NCBI GenBank assembly: GCA_035765895.1
Contig: DASTWL010000039.1
Span: forward strand, 62,001-126,000
Origin: Verrucomicrobiia bacterium
GTDB lineage: Bacteria; Verrucomicrobiota; Verrucomicrobiia; Limisphaerales; DSYF01
DNA: 64,000 nucleotides
Direction of reading: 5' to 3'
Each line of letters starts with the position of its first letter. Positions within the stretch are counted from its first letter, which is position 1. Shown here one piece after another: positions 50,778 through 58,994 of the stretch. A program made the translations under genes and the position numbers. Below the pieces are notes generated by a model. That model worked only from the letters and a program-made list of their open reading frames with translations, was not told where the DNA came from and did no database searches.

Positions 50778-52727
50778 TCACGCTTCCAGCTCAGTCAATT
50801 TGCTGGCGGCGGCTTCCCATTCGGAATTGAGGCGTAGCAACTCTTCCTCATTATGGCTCATCTCGCGATTGAGCTGCGTGGCGGAACCGCCTTTCTCGTA
50901 GGTCTCGGGCTTTTCCAACTCGGCGGTGATTTCAGCCTGACGTTTCTCCAGCTCCTGAATCTGCTTCTCCAAGTGGTGAACAATCTGTTGCTGGGCTTTG
51001 CGCTCGCGGGAACGGGCGTTGCGTTGCTCGGCTTCGAGACGCTTTTGGGCTTTGCGATCCAGCGCGGGTTCGGAGGCGGGCCGAACTTCACGAGCACTGC
51101 TGGTCGTCCGCGAAGGCGATGCTCCAGCGGTCAGTGCAACGCGGGCGTCCGTGGCCGCCGTCTTGTCGAGGTAGTATTGGTAACCACCGCCGTAATGAGT
51201 CAGCGTGCCGGCGTTCACATGGACGACGTGATTCGCGAGCTGCTTGATGAAATACACATCGTGGCTGATGAAGATGATCGTGCCGGTATATTCCTCCAGC
51301 GCACCGAGCAAGGCGTCCACGCTCGACAGATCGAGATGCGTGGTCGGCTCGTCAAGGAGCAGTAGGTTCGGTGGATCGAGCAGCAGCTTCACGAGCGCGA
51401 GGCGGCTTTTTTCGCCACCGCTCAACACGCTGACCTTCTTGAAGACATCATCGCCGCGGAACAGGAAGCAGCCGAGCACGCTGCGGACGAACGTCTCGGT
51501 GACACGTTGCGGCGTATCGAGCGCCTCTTCGAGCACGGTCAGATCGCCGCGCAGCGTATCGCCACGATATTGTGAGAAGTAACCCACCTTCACGTTGTAG
51601 CCCGGATCGCGTTCGCCCTGTTGCACGGGCAGCACGCCGGCGATGAGCTTCAGCAACGTGCTCTTGCCCGCGCCGTTCGGCCCGACGAACACGATGCGCT
51701 GGCCGCGTTCCGCCTGGAAATCCACGCCGCGATAAATCACGTTCTCACCGTAGGCGTGGTGAATGCCCTTCATTACTGCAACCTTCTGCCCGCTGCGCTC
51801 GGGCTGCGGGAAGCTGAAATCCACGGTCGCCTCGGGGCCGGTCGGCGCCTCGATTTTGTCCATGCGCTCAATCTGCTTCAACTTGGCCTGCGCCTGTGAG
51901 GCCTTGCTGTTCTTGGCGCGGAAGCGGTCGGCAAACTCCTGCAATCGCGCGATCTCACGCTGCTGGTTCTTGTAGGCGGCAAGCAGTTGCGCTTCGTTGG
52001 CTTCGCGTTGTTCGAGGAACGAATCGTAGTTGCCGCGGTAACGGAACAGGCGGCTCATGCGCAGCTCGACAATACTGTCCACGAGGAAGTTCAGGAACTC
52101 GCGATCATGCGAGATGACGAGGATCGCACCGGGATAATGGTAAAGGTATTCCTGAAACCAGAGGACGGTCTCGAGGTCGAGATGGTTCGTGGGCTCGTCG
52201 AGCATGAGCACGTCGGGCTCCCAGACGAGCAGGCGGGCGAGGTGCGCGCGCATCACCCAGCCGCCGCTGAGCTGGCGCGCGGGCCGGTCGAAATCCTTGT
52301 CGCGAAAGCCGAGGCCCTTGAGGATCTGCTTGGCCTTGGCTTCGAGCTGGAAGCCGCCAAGGTCGTTGAAGCGGCTGTGCACGTCGTCGTTCCAATCCAC
52401 GTGGTCGTGGTGACCAGCTTCGATGGCGATGACCTGCTTGCGCAGGCGGACGTATTCCTCGGAGACGGCGGTGGCGAGTTCAATCACGGCCTCGTCGCCG
52501 ACGGGCGCGCTTTCCTGCGGCAAATAGCCGATGCGCGTGTTGCGCTCGACGATGACCTTGCCCTCGTCGGCTTCCTCGCGCCCAAGGATGAGATTAAACA
52601 ACGTGGTTTTGCCTGCGCCGTTCGGCCCGACGAGCCCCACGCGGTCGCCGCGCGTCAGCGTGAGCGTCGCCCCGGTGTAGAGCATCTTCTCGCCGTAGGA
52701 TTTGGAGACTTCGGAAAGGGTGACCAT
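50778..52727 (-). CDS. ABC-F family ATPase
   Basis: A 649-residue cytoplasmic protein with two ABC domains and no membrane segment. Walker A motifs are GPNGAGKTT (about 36-44) and GPNGAGKST (about 345); signatures LSGGW and LSGGEKSRLAL; Walker B LMLDEPTNHLDL and LLLDEPTTHLDL. A linker (REIARLQEFADRFRAKNSKA) joins them, and a C-terminal coiled coil (about 560-649) follows, as in Uup/EttA-like proteins acting on ribosomes or DNA. The first signature is LSGGW rather than LSGGQ. ATG 52727 follows the typical start MVTLSEVSKSYG. Confidence 0.9.
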   Translation of the reverse strand: MVTLSEVSKSYGEKMLYTGATLTLTRGDRVGLVGPNGAGKTTLFNLILGREEADEGKVIVERNTRIGYLPQESAPVGDEAVIELATAVSEEYVRLRKQVIAIEAGHHDHVDWNDDVHSRFNDLGGFQLEAKAKQILKGLGFRDKDFDRPARQLSGGWVMRAHLARLLVWEPDVLMLDEPTNHLDLETVLWFQEYLYHYPGAILVISHDREFLNFLVDSIVELRMSRLFRYRGNYDSFLEQREANEAQLLAAYKNQQREIARLQEFADRFRAKNSKASQAQAKLKQIERMDKIEAPTGPEATVDFSFPQPERSGQKVAVMKGIHHAYGENVIYRGVDFQAERGQRIVFVGPNGAGKSTLLKLIAGVLPVQQGERDPGYNVKVGYFSQYRGDTLRGDLTVLEEALDTPQRVTETFVRSVLGCFLFRGDDVFKKVSVLSGGEKSRLALVKLLLDPPNLLLLDEPTTHLDLSSVDALLGALEEYTGTIIFISHDVYFIKQLANHVVHVNAGTLTHYGGGYQYYLDKTAATDARVALTAGASPSRTTSSAREVRPASEPALDRKAQKRLEAEQRNARSRERKAQQQIVHHLEKQIQELEKRQAEITAELEKPETYEKGGSATQLNREMSHNEEELLRLNSEWEAAASKLTELEA

Positions 52728-52830
52728 CTTGGTTAAAGACGAGGATTGAGAATAGAGGCTGGAGAATGGCCCCAAGGTGCGGCCGATTTCCGTGTTTGAA
52801 TGACCAACACAGGGCTGTTAGCCTGCCAAG

Positions 52831-53070
52831 GTGAGTCCGACAATTTTCCGGTATCGTAATTACCGGTTTTATTTCTTCTCACGCGAGGAGCCGCGTCTGC
52901 ACGTGCATGTAATTTCGCCGGACGGCGAGGCCAAGTTCTGGTTGGAGCCGGCGATTGAGCTGGCCTTGAACAAGGGCCTTGGCTCGACCGAACTGAACGA
53001 GTTGCAGAAAATTGTTGAGGAACGGGAAAATGAAATCCGCGAACATTGGCAGCGCCACTTCGGGCGTTGA
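52831..53070 (+). CDS. DUF4160 protein
   Basis: A 79-residue protein beginning SPTIFRYRNYRFYFFSREEP and continuing HVHVISPDGEAKFWLEP, the recognisable DUF4160 pattern. Members sit next to DUF2442 genes and behave like toxin-antitoxin-style pairs, but the role is not established. The start is GTG 52831. Overlaps the DUF2442 gene by 41 nt in another frame. Confidence 0.8.
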   Translation: MSPTIFRYRNYRFYFFSREEPRLHVHVISPDGEAKFWLEPAIELALNKGLGSTELNELQKIVEERENEIREHWQRHFGR

Positions 53071-53299
53071 AGTGCTGAACGTCTCGCCGCACGGCTTCTG
53101 GCTGATGGTGGCTGACCGCGAGTATTTTCTCGGGCACGACGACTTCCCGTGGTTTCGCAAGGCCACGCTGGATCAGTTGTTCAACGTTGAACTGTCGCAC
53201 GGCGATCATCTCTACTGGCCGGATCTCGATGTGGACTTGGACCTGGATCGCATCGTTCACCCGGAAAAATATCCATTGGTTGCTGGCACGGCTCGCTGA
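53030..53299 (+). CDS. DUF2442 protein
   Basis: An 89-residue partner of the DUF4160 gene. Core pattern: VEVLNVSPHGFWLMVADREYFLGHDDFPWFRKAT, and the ending WPDLDVDLDLDRIVHPEKYP, typical of DUF2442. The start overlaps the upstream gene by 41 nt. A structure similar to NE0471 N-terminal domains is known for the family; its function is not. Confidence 0.8.
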   Translation: MKSANIGSATSGVEVLNVSPHGFWLMVADREYFLGHDDFPWFRKATLDQLFNVELSHGDHLYWPDLDVDLDLDRIVHPEKYPLVAGTAR

Positions 53300-53337
53300 C
53301 GCACTTCCATCATCACCCTCCGTCCGCCTTCCTCGCG

Positions 53338-54510
53338 TCAGGCTTCCGCCTCGGCTTCCTCCACCGCCTCGCGCATCAGCTTCTTGAACTTGTCGATGCC
53401 TTCGTCGAACGCGGCTGAGATGGGCAGAACGGGCGTCTTCTTGATCTTGCGTTTGAAGGCCTTCAGGTTCGCCTCGGCTTGCGGCTCGTCCATCTTGTTC
53501 GCCACGACGTAGCGCGGGCGTTCGAGCAGTCCGGGGTCGTAAAGCTCCAACTCGTCCAACAGCGACTTGTAATCGTCCCACGGCGCGCGGTTGTCGGTGC
53601 CCGCCATGTCGAGGAGGAGGATGAGAATCTTGCAGCGTTCGATATGACGCAGGAATTTGTGGCCGAGCCCGACGTTGTCGTGTGCGCCAGCGATGAGTCC
53701 GGGCACGTCGCAGACAGTAAGGCGCTTCCAGTCCTCGTATTCCACGATGCCAATTTGCGGCGTCAGCGTGGTGAAGGGATACGGCGCGATCTTCGGACGC
53801 GCTTTCGAAATGGCGGTCAGCAGCGTGGACTTGCCGGCGTTGGGATAACCGACGAGGCCGACTTCGGCAACGATGCGCAGTTCGAGCAGGTATTCACCTT
53901 CGTTGGTGCCAGATTCGCCGGGCTGGGCGAAACGCGGCGTCTGCCGACGCGCGGTGGCGAAGTTGCGGTTCCCCAAGCCGCCGCGCCCCCCTTTGCAAAG
54001 CGTGAAACGCTGGCCGTGTTGCGTGAGGTCGCAGACGAGTTCGCCCTTTTCGAGGCTGAAGGACTCGGTGGCATCTTCTTCCGCGGACAAGTCCACTTCC
54101 ATCGCCCGCTCATCGCCTGACGTGCGAATGATGGGGCGATGACCGGTGCTGATTTTCAGCCCGGAGCTTTTTGGGGTGTCGGCTTCTGATCCCGCTTCCG
54201 CCATCGGGGCACTCGGCAGTCTCCACACCAGCGTGCCGCAGGGAACTTTGATGACGAGATCCTTGCCCGCCTTGCCATCCATGCCTTTGCCCATGCCTGC
54301 CTGCCCCTCCTGCGCGACGAGGCGCGGTTGATAGTATTGGGCGATGAGGTTGTTCAGATCATGGTCGGCTTCAAGGATGACATCGCCACCGCGGCCGCCA
54401 TTGCCGCCACTCGGGCCGCCCTTGGTGATGTAGGCTTCGCGATGGAACGCAACACAGCCCTTGCCGCCGTGGCCGGCGCGGGCATAGACCTTGATTTCAT
54501 CAATGAACAT
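53338..54510 (-). CDS. obg: Obg/CgtA GTPase with an internal insertion
   Basis: A 390-residue ribosome-associated GTPase. Glycine-rich Obg fold at 1-200 (GGPSGGNGGRGGDVIL; GGRGGLGNRNFAT), G1 GYPNAGKST (221-229), switch region FTTLTPQIGIV, G3 DVPGLI, G4 NKMD. The Obg fold contains about 55 extra residues (about 98-155, acidic, with EVDLSAEEDATES) between GTLVWRL and GELVCDLTQHGQ, where other bacteria have a short turn. No TGS/OCT C-terminal domain. It lies after a terminator that ends the rplU-rpmA transcript. Confidence 0.93.
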   Translation of the reverse strand: MFIDEIKVYARAGHGGKGCVAFHREAYITKGGPSGGNGGRGGDVILEADHDLNNLIAQYYQPRLVAQEGQAGMGKGMDGKAGKDLVIKVPCGTLVWRLPSAPMAEAGSEADTPKSSGLKISTGHRPIIRTSGDERAMEVDLSAEEDATESFSLEKGELVCDLTQHGQRFTLCKGGRGGLGNRNFATARRQTPRFAQPGESGTNEGEYLLELRIVAEVGLVGYPNAGKSTLLTAISKARPKIAPYPFTTLTPQIGIVEYEDWKRLTVCDVPGLIAGAHDNVGLGHKFLRHIERCKILILLLDMAGTDNRAPWDDYKSLLDELELYDPGLLERPRYVVANKMDEPQAEANLKAFKRKIKKTPVLPISAAFDEGIDKFKKLMREAVEEAEAEA

Positions 54511-54546
54511 GGCGGGCGAAGTTTGAAACGTCAGGCAACGGCCTCA

Positions 54547-54578
54547 AATAAAAAACGGCGAGGCCGAAACCTCGCCGT
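54547..54578 (-). terminator. Rho-independent terminator after rpmA
   Basis: On the minus strand ACGGCGAGG - TTTCGG - CCTCGCCGT, a perfect 9-bp stem, is followed by TTTTTATTT. It lies 18 nt after the rpmA stop and 37 nt before obg, so obg is at most expressed by read-through. Confidence 0.88.
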
Positions 54579-54595
54579 GTTGCGGAAAATTGGGC

Positions 54596-54859
54596 TTAAT
54601 TCGCGGCGGCGGCGGCGAGCGGCGCGATGTTGACGCGGCGGCTTTCCTGGTCGAAGAAGACCTTGCCATCCACAAGGGCGAACAGGGTCCAGTCGCGGCC
54701 CGTGCCGACGTTCTGGCCGGCCACGAACTTGGCGCCGCGCTGACGGACAATGATGCTGCCCGCGCTGACGACCTGGCCGCCATAGCGCTTCACGCCCAGA
54801 CGCTTGCTGTGACTGTCGCGCCCGTTGTGTGTGCTGCCTTGACCTTTTTTATGTGCCAT
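54596..54859 (-). CDS. rpmA: 50S ribosomal protein L27
   Basis: An 87-residue ribosomal protein near the peptidyl-transferase centre. Starts [20 protein letters not shown], with the conserved [19 protein letters not shown] and [19 protein letters not shown] standard short N-terminus without the cleavable extension of Firmicutes. Five nucleotides after rplU. Confidence 0.96.
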   Translation of the reverse strand: MAHKKGQGSTHNGRDSHSKRLGVKRYGGQVVSAGSIIVRQRGAKFVAGQNVGTGRDWTLFALVDGKVFFDQESRRVNIAPLAAAAAN

Positions 54860-54864
54860 AAAAT

Positions 54865-55176
54865 TTACGCGTTGATGTTGGTGATCTTCACCACGGTCAG
54901 CTCCTGGCGGTGACCGATGGTTTTATGATAGCCCTTGCGGCGCTTCATTTTGAAGGTGACAACCTTGTCGCCACGCTTGTGGGCAACGACATCCGCCACG
55001 ACCGTGGCACCGGTCACCGTGGGCGCACCCACGGACACCTTGCCGTCGTTGTTCACAAGCAACACGCGGTCGAACGTAACCGGCTTGCCGGCCTCGATTT
55101 CAAGGCGTTCGATTTCCAGCGTATCGCCGTTGGTAACGCGATACTGCTTCCCACCAGTTTCTAAAACAGCATACAT
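54865..55176 (-). CDS. rplU: 50S ribosomal protein L21
   Basis: A 103-residue ribosomal protein with the signature [13 protein letters not shown] at the N-terminus, [15 protein letters not shown], and the conserved [13 protein letters not shown] near the C-terminus. ATG 55176 is the family start; the upstream frame is intergenic. First gene of the rplU-rpmA operon. Confidence 0.96.
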   Translation of the reverse strand: MYAVLETGGKQYRVTNGDTLEIERLEIEAGKPVTFDRVLLVNNDGKVSVGAPTVTGATVVADVVAHKRGDKVVTFKMKRRKGYHKTIGHRQELTVVKITNINA

Positions 55177-55201
55177 AGCTCTATCCCGCAAAGGGGCACA
55201 G

Positions 55202-55230
55202 ATAACACCAAAACGGTCCCGGCAAGTCAA
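55202..55230 (-). promoter_or_regulatory. Promoter of rplU-rpmA
   Basis: TTGACT (55225-55230), 17 bp and TGTTAT (55202-55207) on the minus strand. It gives a leader of about 20 nt with GGGATAG ahead of the ATG, so this gene is not leaderless. Confidence 0.4.
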
Positions 55231-55343
55231 TGCCAGTTTTTGGGGCGTTTTGGGCCGGTTTCCGCGGCGGCCTCCCGCCAACGGCCTGGTGGAGCCGTGA
55301 ATCCGCGATTTTCCGATTTGCCGGGGCGGCCCCATCGCGCCGT

Positions 55344-56264
55344 CTAAGCCCGCGGATGAAATCGCCGGTGCACCTCGCGCAGGCGGTTTCCGCTAACGTG
55401 AGTGTAAATCTGCGTCGTGCTGATCGTGGCGTGCCCGAGCATTTCTTGAATCACACGCAAGTCCGCGCCGTGTTCGAGCAAATGCGTCGCGAAACTGTGC
55501 CGCAGCATGTGCGGCGTGACGTTGCGGGCCACGCCGGAGCGCCGGACGCGGTCCTTGATGCGCTTCCAGAGCGTAACGGCGGCGAAGGGTGAACCGCGCT
55601 GCGTAAGGAAGACATTGGCAGGCGAACGGGCCGTCACCAGCTTCGGCCGGCCGGCGGCCAAATAGCGATGCAACGCGGCCACGGCGGTTTGACCCACCGG
55701 CACCACGCGTTCCTTGTTCCCCTTGCCAATGACGCTGATGAAGCCGGCCTCCAGGTGCAATTGCTCCAGCCGCAAACCGCGCAACTCGGCCAGCCGCAGG
55801 CCTGACGCATACGCCAGTTCGAGCACCGCCTGATCGCACAACGTAGCCGGCGTCTCGGGCGATTCGGGCTGCAAAAGCCGGTTGATCTCGGCGTCCGTCA
55901 GCGCCTTGGGAAGCCGTTTCCAGCGGCGGGGGAGCGCAAGATTCTCGGCGGCATTCAACGGCAACAGCTTTTCGTTTTCGGCAAAGCGGTAAAACGCCCG
56001 GAGCGCCGCAATTTCCAGGTAAACGCTTTCACTGCTGAGGCGCTGCGTGGATTCCTTGGGTTCGCCGGCCAGCGGGCGCGCGCGCTCGTGTTGCAAAAAC
56101 GCTGTGAGATGCTTCAACTCGACCTGACGCCAGTCCGTCAGCCCTTGCGTTTCCGCCCAGGCCACGAATTTGCCCAGCAACGCCGCGTAAGTGCGCTGCG
56201 TGTGCTCCGCCTGCCCGCGTTCATGGCGCAGATAAACCAGGAAATCTTCGACGAGAGCCTGCAC
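55344..56264 (-). CDS. Tyrosine recombinase XerC/XerD
   Basis: A 306-residue site-specific recombinase. N-terminal SAM-like domain (LVEDFLVYLRHERGQAEHT; NTYAALL-type helix), then the catalytic residues R in ASGLRLAEL, K in GKGNKERVVPV, HxxR in HMLRHSFATHLL, H in LGHATI, and nucleophile Y in TQIYTHV. Overall length and spacing are those of XerD/XerC that resolve chromosome dimers at dif. The start codon is GTG 56264. Not next to any mobile element, so a housekeeping role is more likely than phage integration. Confidence 0.88.
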   Translation of the reverse strand: MQALVEDFLVYLRHERGQAEHTQRTYAALLGKFVAWAETQGLTDWRQVELKHLTAFLQHERARPLAGEPKESTQRLSSESVYLEIAALRAFYRFAENEKLLPLNAAENLALPRRWKRLPKALTDAEINRLLQPESPETPATLCDQAVLELAYASGLRLAELRGLRLEQLHLEAGFISVIGKGNKERVVPVGQTAVAALHRYLAAGRPKLVTARSPANVFLTQRGSPFAAVTLWKRIKDRVRRSGVARNVTPHMLRHSFATHLLEHGADLRVIQEMLGHATISTTQIYTHVSGNRLREVHRRFHPRA

Positions 56265-56434
56265 GGCAGGCAGCGTAATCGGCCAGCCCGAAAAATCACG
56301 CCAATGGTGAGATTCCTCCGATTGGACTCGCCCACCGGTAAAGGCAATGTTCCCGCTGTCCGCGCGCAGCCGCCCGGGCCGACGTTCGCGGATTTGCCGT
56401 GGACGCCGACGCCTCCGCCTCGCACATTGCGCCC

Positions 56435-56932
56435 ATGTTTGAACTGAAGCCGCCAGACTTGGCGGACAAGACGGCCGCCTACGCCGCTATGGAAAAGCAA
56501 CTGCGCGCCTTGCTGGCGGTTGAAAGGGACTTCATCGCCAATGCGGCCAACACGGCCGCGCTGTTGTGGCATTCGCTCCCCGACCTGAACTGGGCCGGCT
56601 TTTATCGTCTCGCCGGCAACGGACTGGTGCTGGGACCGTTTCAAGGCAAACCGGCCTGCGTGCGCATCGCACCCGGCAAGGGCGTATGCGGCACAGCCGC
56701 CGCCACCCGCCAAACCGTGCGCGTGCCGGACGTCAGCCAGTTCCCCGGCCACATTGCGTGCGATGCGGCTTCGCGTTCGGAAATTGTCGTGCCGCTGGTG
56801 AAAAACGGGCAGTTGCTCGGCGTGCTCGATCTGGACAGCCCAAAGCTCAACCGTTTCGACGCCGCGGATCAGGCGGGTTTGGAAACACTGGCGCAGGTGC
56901 TGGTGGGGGCTTCGAACTGGCAGCGCGAGTAA
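56435..56932 (+). CDS. msrC: Free methionine-(R)-sulfoxide reductase (GAF domain)
   Basis: A 165-residue GAF protein that reduces free methionine-R-sulfoxide with thioredoxin. The three catalytic-region cysteines are in KPACVRIAPGKGVCGTA and FPGHIACDAASRSEIV, matching the YebR/MsrC pattern closely. The strand LLGVLDLDSPKLNRFD follows. ATG 56435; a weak TGGACG-17-CACATT pair ends 6 nt before it. Converges with purC, 10 nt apart. Confidence 0.92.
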   Translation: MFELKPPDLADKTAAYAAMEKQLRALLAVERDFIANAANTAALLWHSLPDLNWAGFYRLAGNGLVLGPFQGKPACVRIAPGKGVCGTAAATRQTVRVPDVSQFPGHIACDAASRSEIVVPLVKNGQLLGVLDLDSPKLNRFDAADQAGLETLAQVLVGASNWQRE

Positions 56933-56942
56933 TGACGTCTCG

Positions 56943-57833
56943 TCACAGCTTTTTGCCGGTCAACCGCTCGTAGGCTTCGAAATATTTGGCCGCCGTCTTG
57001 GCGACCACCTCCGGCGGTAACACCGGTCCGGGCGGGGTTTTGTTCCAGTCCAATGTCTCCAGGTAGTCGCGGACAAACTGCTTGTCAAAGCTCGGCTGGC
57101 TGCGGCCGGGCGTGTATTGGTCGGCGGGCCAGAAGCGCGAGGAATCCGGCGTCATGACTTCATCAATCAGAATCAACTTCCCGTCGCACACGCCAAATTC
57201 AAATTTCGTATCGGCGATGATGATGCCGCGTTCCCGCGCGTAATCACGACCCGCACGGTAAACCTTCAAACTCAGGTCGCGCGCCTGCACAGCCAGATCT
57301 GGCCCCACGATTTCCTGCGCGCGGGCAAACGAAATGTTCTCGTCGTGGCCTGCTTCAGCCTTGGTGGACGGGGTGAAAATCGGCTCCGGCAGTTCGGCGG
57401 ATTCGGTCAAGCCGGCGGGCAATTGGATGCCGCAAACCGTTTGCGACTTCTGATATTCCTTCCAGCCCGAGCCGCTGAGATAACCGCGCACGATGCATTC
57501 GATGGCCAGGGGTTTGGCCTTTTTTACGATCATGCACCGCCGGGCAAGCTGGGCGGCGAAGGGCTGTAAATTCGCGGGCAACGGATCGTCCGGCCCGGCC
57601 AGGAGGTGGTTCGGCACAAGCGCGGCGAACTTCGCGAACCAGAAGTGGGAAATCTGCGTCAGCACCTCGCCCTTGCGCGGGATGCCGTTGGGCATGATGA
57701 CGTCGAACGCGGAGATGCGGTCGCTCGCAACGAGCAGGAAGGCGTGGCCGAGGTCAAAAATCTCGCGCACCTTGCCGCTTTTGAGCTTTTTGACGCCGGG
57801 CAAATCGAGTTGGAGCAACGGCTGAACACTCAT
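56943..57833 (-). CDS. purC: Phosphoribosylaminoimidazole-succinocarboxamide synthase (SAICAR synthetase)
   Basis: A 296-residue purine-biosynthesis ligase joining aspartate to CAIR. Motifs: [26 protein letters not shown] at the start, [30 protein letters not shown] and [10 protein letters not shown]...[14 protein letters not shown]. The length is that of the yeast/alpha-type enzyme rather than the short E. coli form. ATG 57833; the longer upstream frame is not used. Single gene, divergent from the ABC-2 permease. Confidence 0.94.
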   Translation of the reverse strand: MSVQPLLQLDLPGVKKLKSGKVREIFDLGHAFLLVASDRISAFDVIMPNGIPRKGEVLTQISHFWFAKFAALVPNHLLAGPDDPLPANLQPFAAQLARRCMIVKKAKPLAIECIVRGYLSGSGWKEYQKSQTVCGIQLPAGLTESAELPEPIFTPSTKAEAGHDENISFARAQEIVGPDLAVQARDLSLKVYRAGRDYARERGIIIADTKFEFGVCDGKLILIDEVMTPDSSRFWPADQYTPGRSQPSFDKQFVRDYLETLDWNKTPPGPVLPPEVVAKTAAKYFEAYERLTGKKL

Positions 57834-57960
57834 GGCGCTGGCCAAGATGGCGAGGGACGCCGAAAGTTCAAGGCAAACGCGCCGGGGCCGGCCCGGCCGG
57901 AATCCTGCTAACGGTTTGCAATGAGCCCGCAGTCGAGTAACCTCTGCGGACCAAAACCAG

Positions 57961-58923
57961 ATGCGACAGTTTGCCACCATTGCCCGGAACGCCTTCATGG
58001 AACTCATCCGGCAGCCCGTGTTCTTGCTGCTCATGACGGCGTCGGTGGCGTTTATTCTGTTTCTGGCCACACCCTACTACTTTGCCTTTGGCGACGAGCC
58101 CAAACTGGTGAAGAACAGCACGCTGGCGGTGATGCTGCTGGCGGGGCTGTTCGGCGCGGTGGTGAGTGCTTCTGCCTCATTGGCGCGTGAAATTCGCGCC
58201 GGCACCGCGCTCGCTGTGCTGGCCAAACCGGTCGGCCGGGCGCAGTTCATCTTCGCCAAATTCATCGGGGTGGCCGTCGCGCTGGCCCTGCTCGCCTACG
58301 TCAATCTGCTGGGCTGTCTGCTGGCGAGCCGGATGGCGTTTGACGCCTACGGCTCGACGGACCTGTTTGCGCTCGGCGTGTTTGCCATGGCACTGGTGAC
58401 GGCTTACGCACTGGGCGGCTTCAGCAACTTCTTCCTGCGCCGGCCCTTTGTTTCCGACGCGGTGCTGGGCGTCATTCTGATGGCGACGCTGGCGTTCGTC
58501 GTGATCAACTTTTTCAACCAGCACGGCAAGGCGCAGGAATTCGCGCACGGCGTGGATTGGAATGTGGTGCCGGCGGGCATCTTGATTTTGTTTGCCCTTT
58601 GGATTCTGGCCGCGCTGGCCATTGCCTGCTCGACCCGGCTGGACATGATTCCCACCCTGGCCATCTGCTCGGCCCTGTTTTTGCTGGGCCTGATGTCGGA
58701 TTACCTGTTTGGCCGCGCCGCGGACAAGGGCCATTGGTGGGGCACGGTGCTTTACAGTGTGGTCCCGAATTGGCAACAGTTCTGGGTTGCCGACGCGTTG
58801 TCCACGGGCCGGAGCACGTTTCACTGGGGTTATGTGGCGAAGGCAGCGGGCTACATGGCCTGTTATGTCGGCGCGGCGCTGGCCGTCGCCACCGCCATGT
58901 TTGAGGACCGGGAACTAAGTTGA
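57961..58923 (+). CDS. ABC-2-type permease-like membrane protein
   Basis: A 320-residue polytopic protein with about six helices: [96 protein letters not shown] and a C-terminal [18 protein letters not shown]. The segment [21 protein letters not shown] is the coupling-helix pattern of ABC-2 permeases (ABC-2_3 type). No ATP-binding subunit is adjacent. It precedes the SPFH genes by 71 nt on the same strand and may be in their operon. Confidence 0.7.
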   Translation: MRQFATIARNAFMELIRQPVFLLLMTASVAFILFLATPYYFAFGDEPKLVKNSTLAVMLLAGLFGAVVSASASLAREIRAGTALAVLAKPVGRAQFIFAKFIGVAVALALLAYVNLLGCLLASRMAFDAYGSTDLFALGVFAMALVTAYALGGFSNFFLRRPFVSDAVLGVILMATLAFVVINFFNQHGKAQEFAHGVDWNVVPAGILILFALWILAALAIACSTRLDMIPTLAICSALFLLGLMSDYLFGRAADKGHWWGTVLYSVVPNWQQFWVADALSTGRSTFHWGYVAKAAGYMACYVGAALAVATAMFEDRELS

Positions 58924-58994
58924 ATTTGAAGCCATAAATCGCGCGAAATTGAACCGGTTTGGTCGATTTCGTGTCTTTTGTGGTTGAAACCAAA

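Noticed and set aside
55344-56264. Phage-type integrase
   Set aside because: Length, both domains and catalytic spacing fit XerC/XerD, and neighbours are ribosomal and housekeeping genes.
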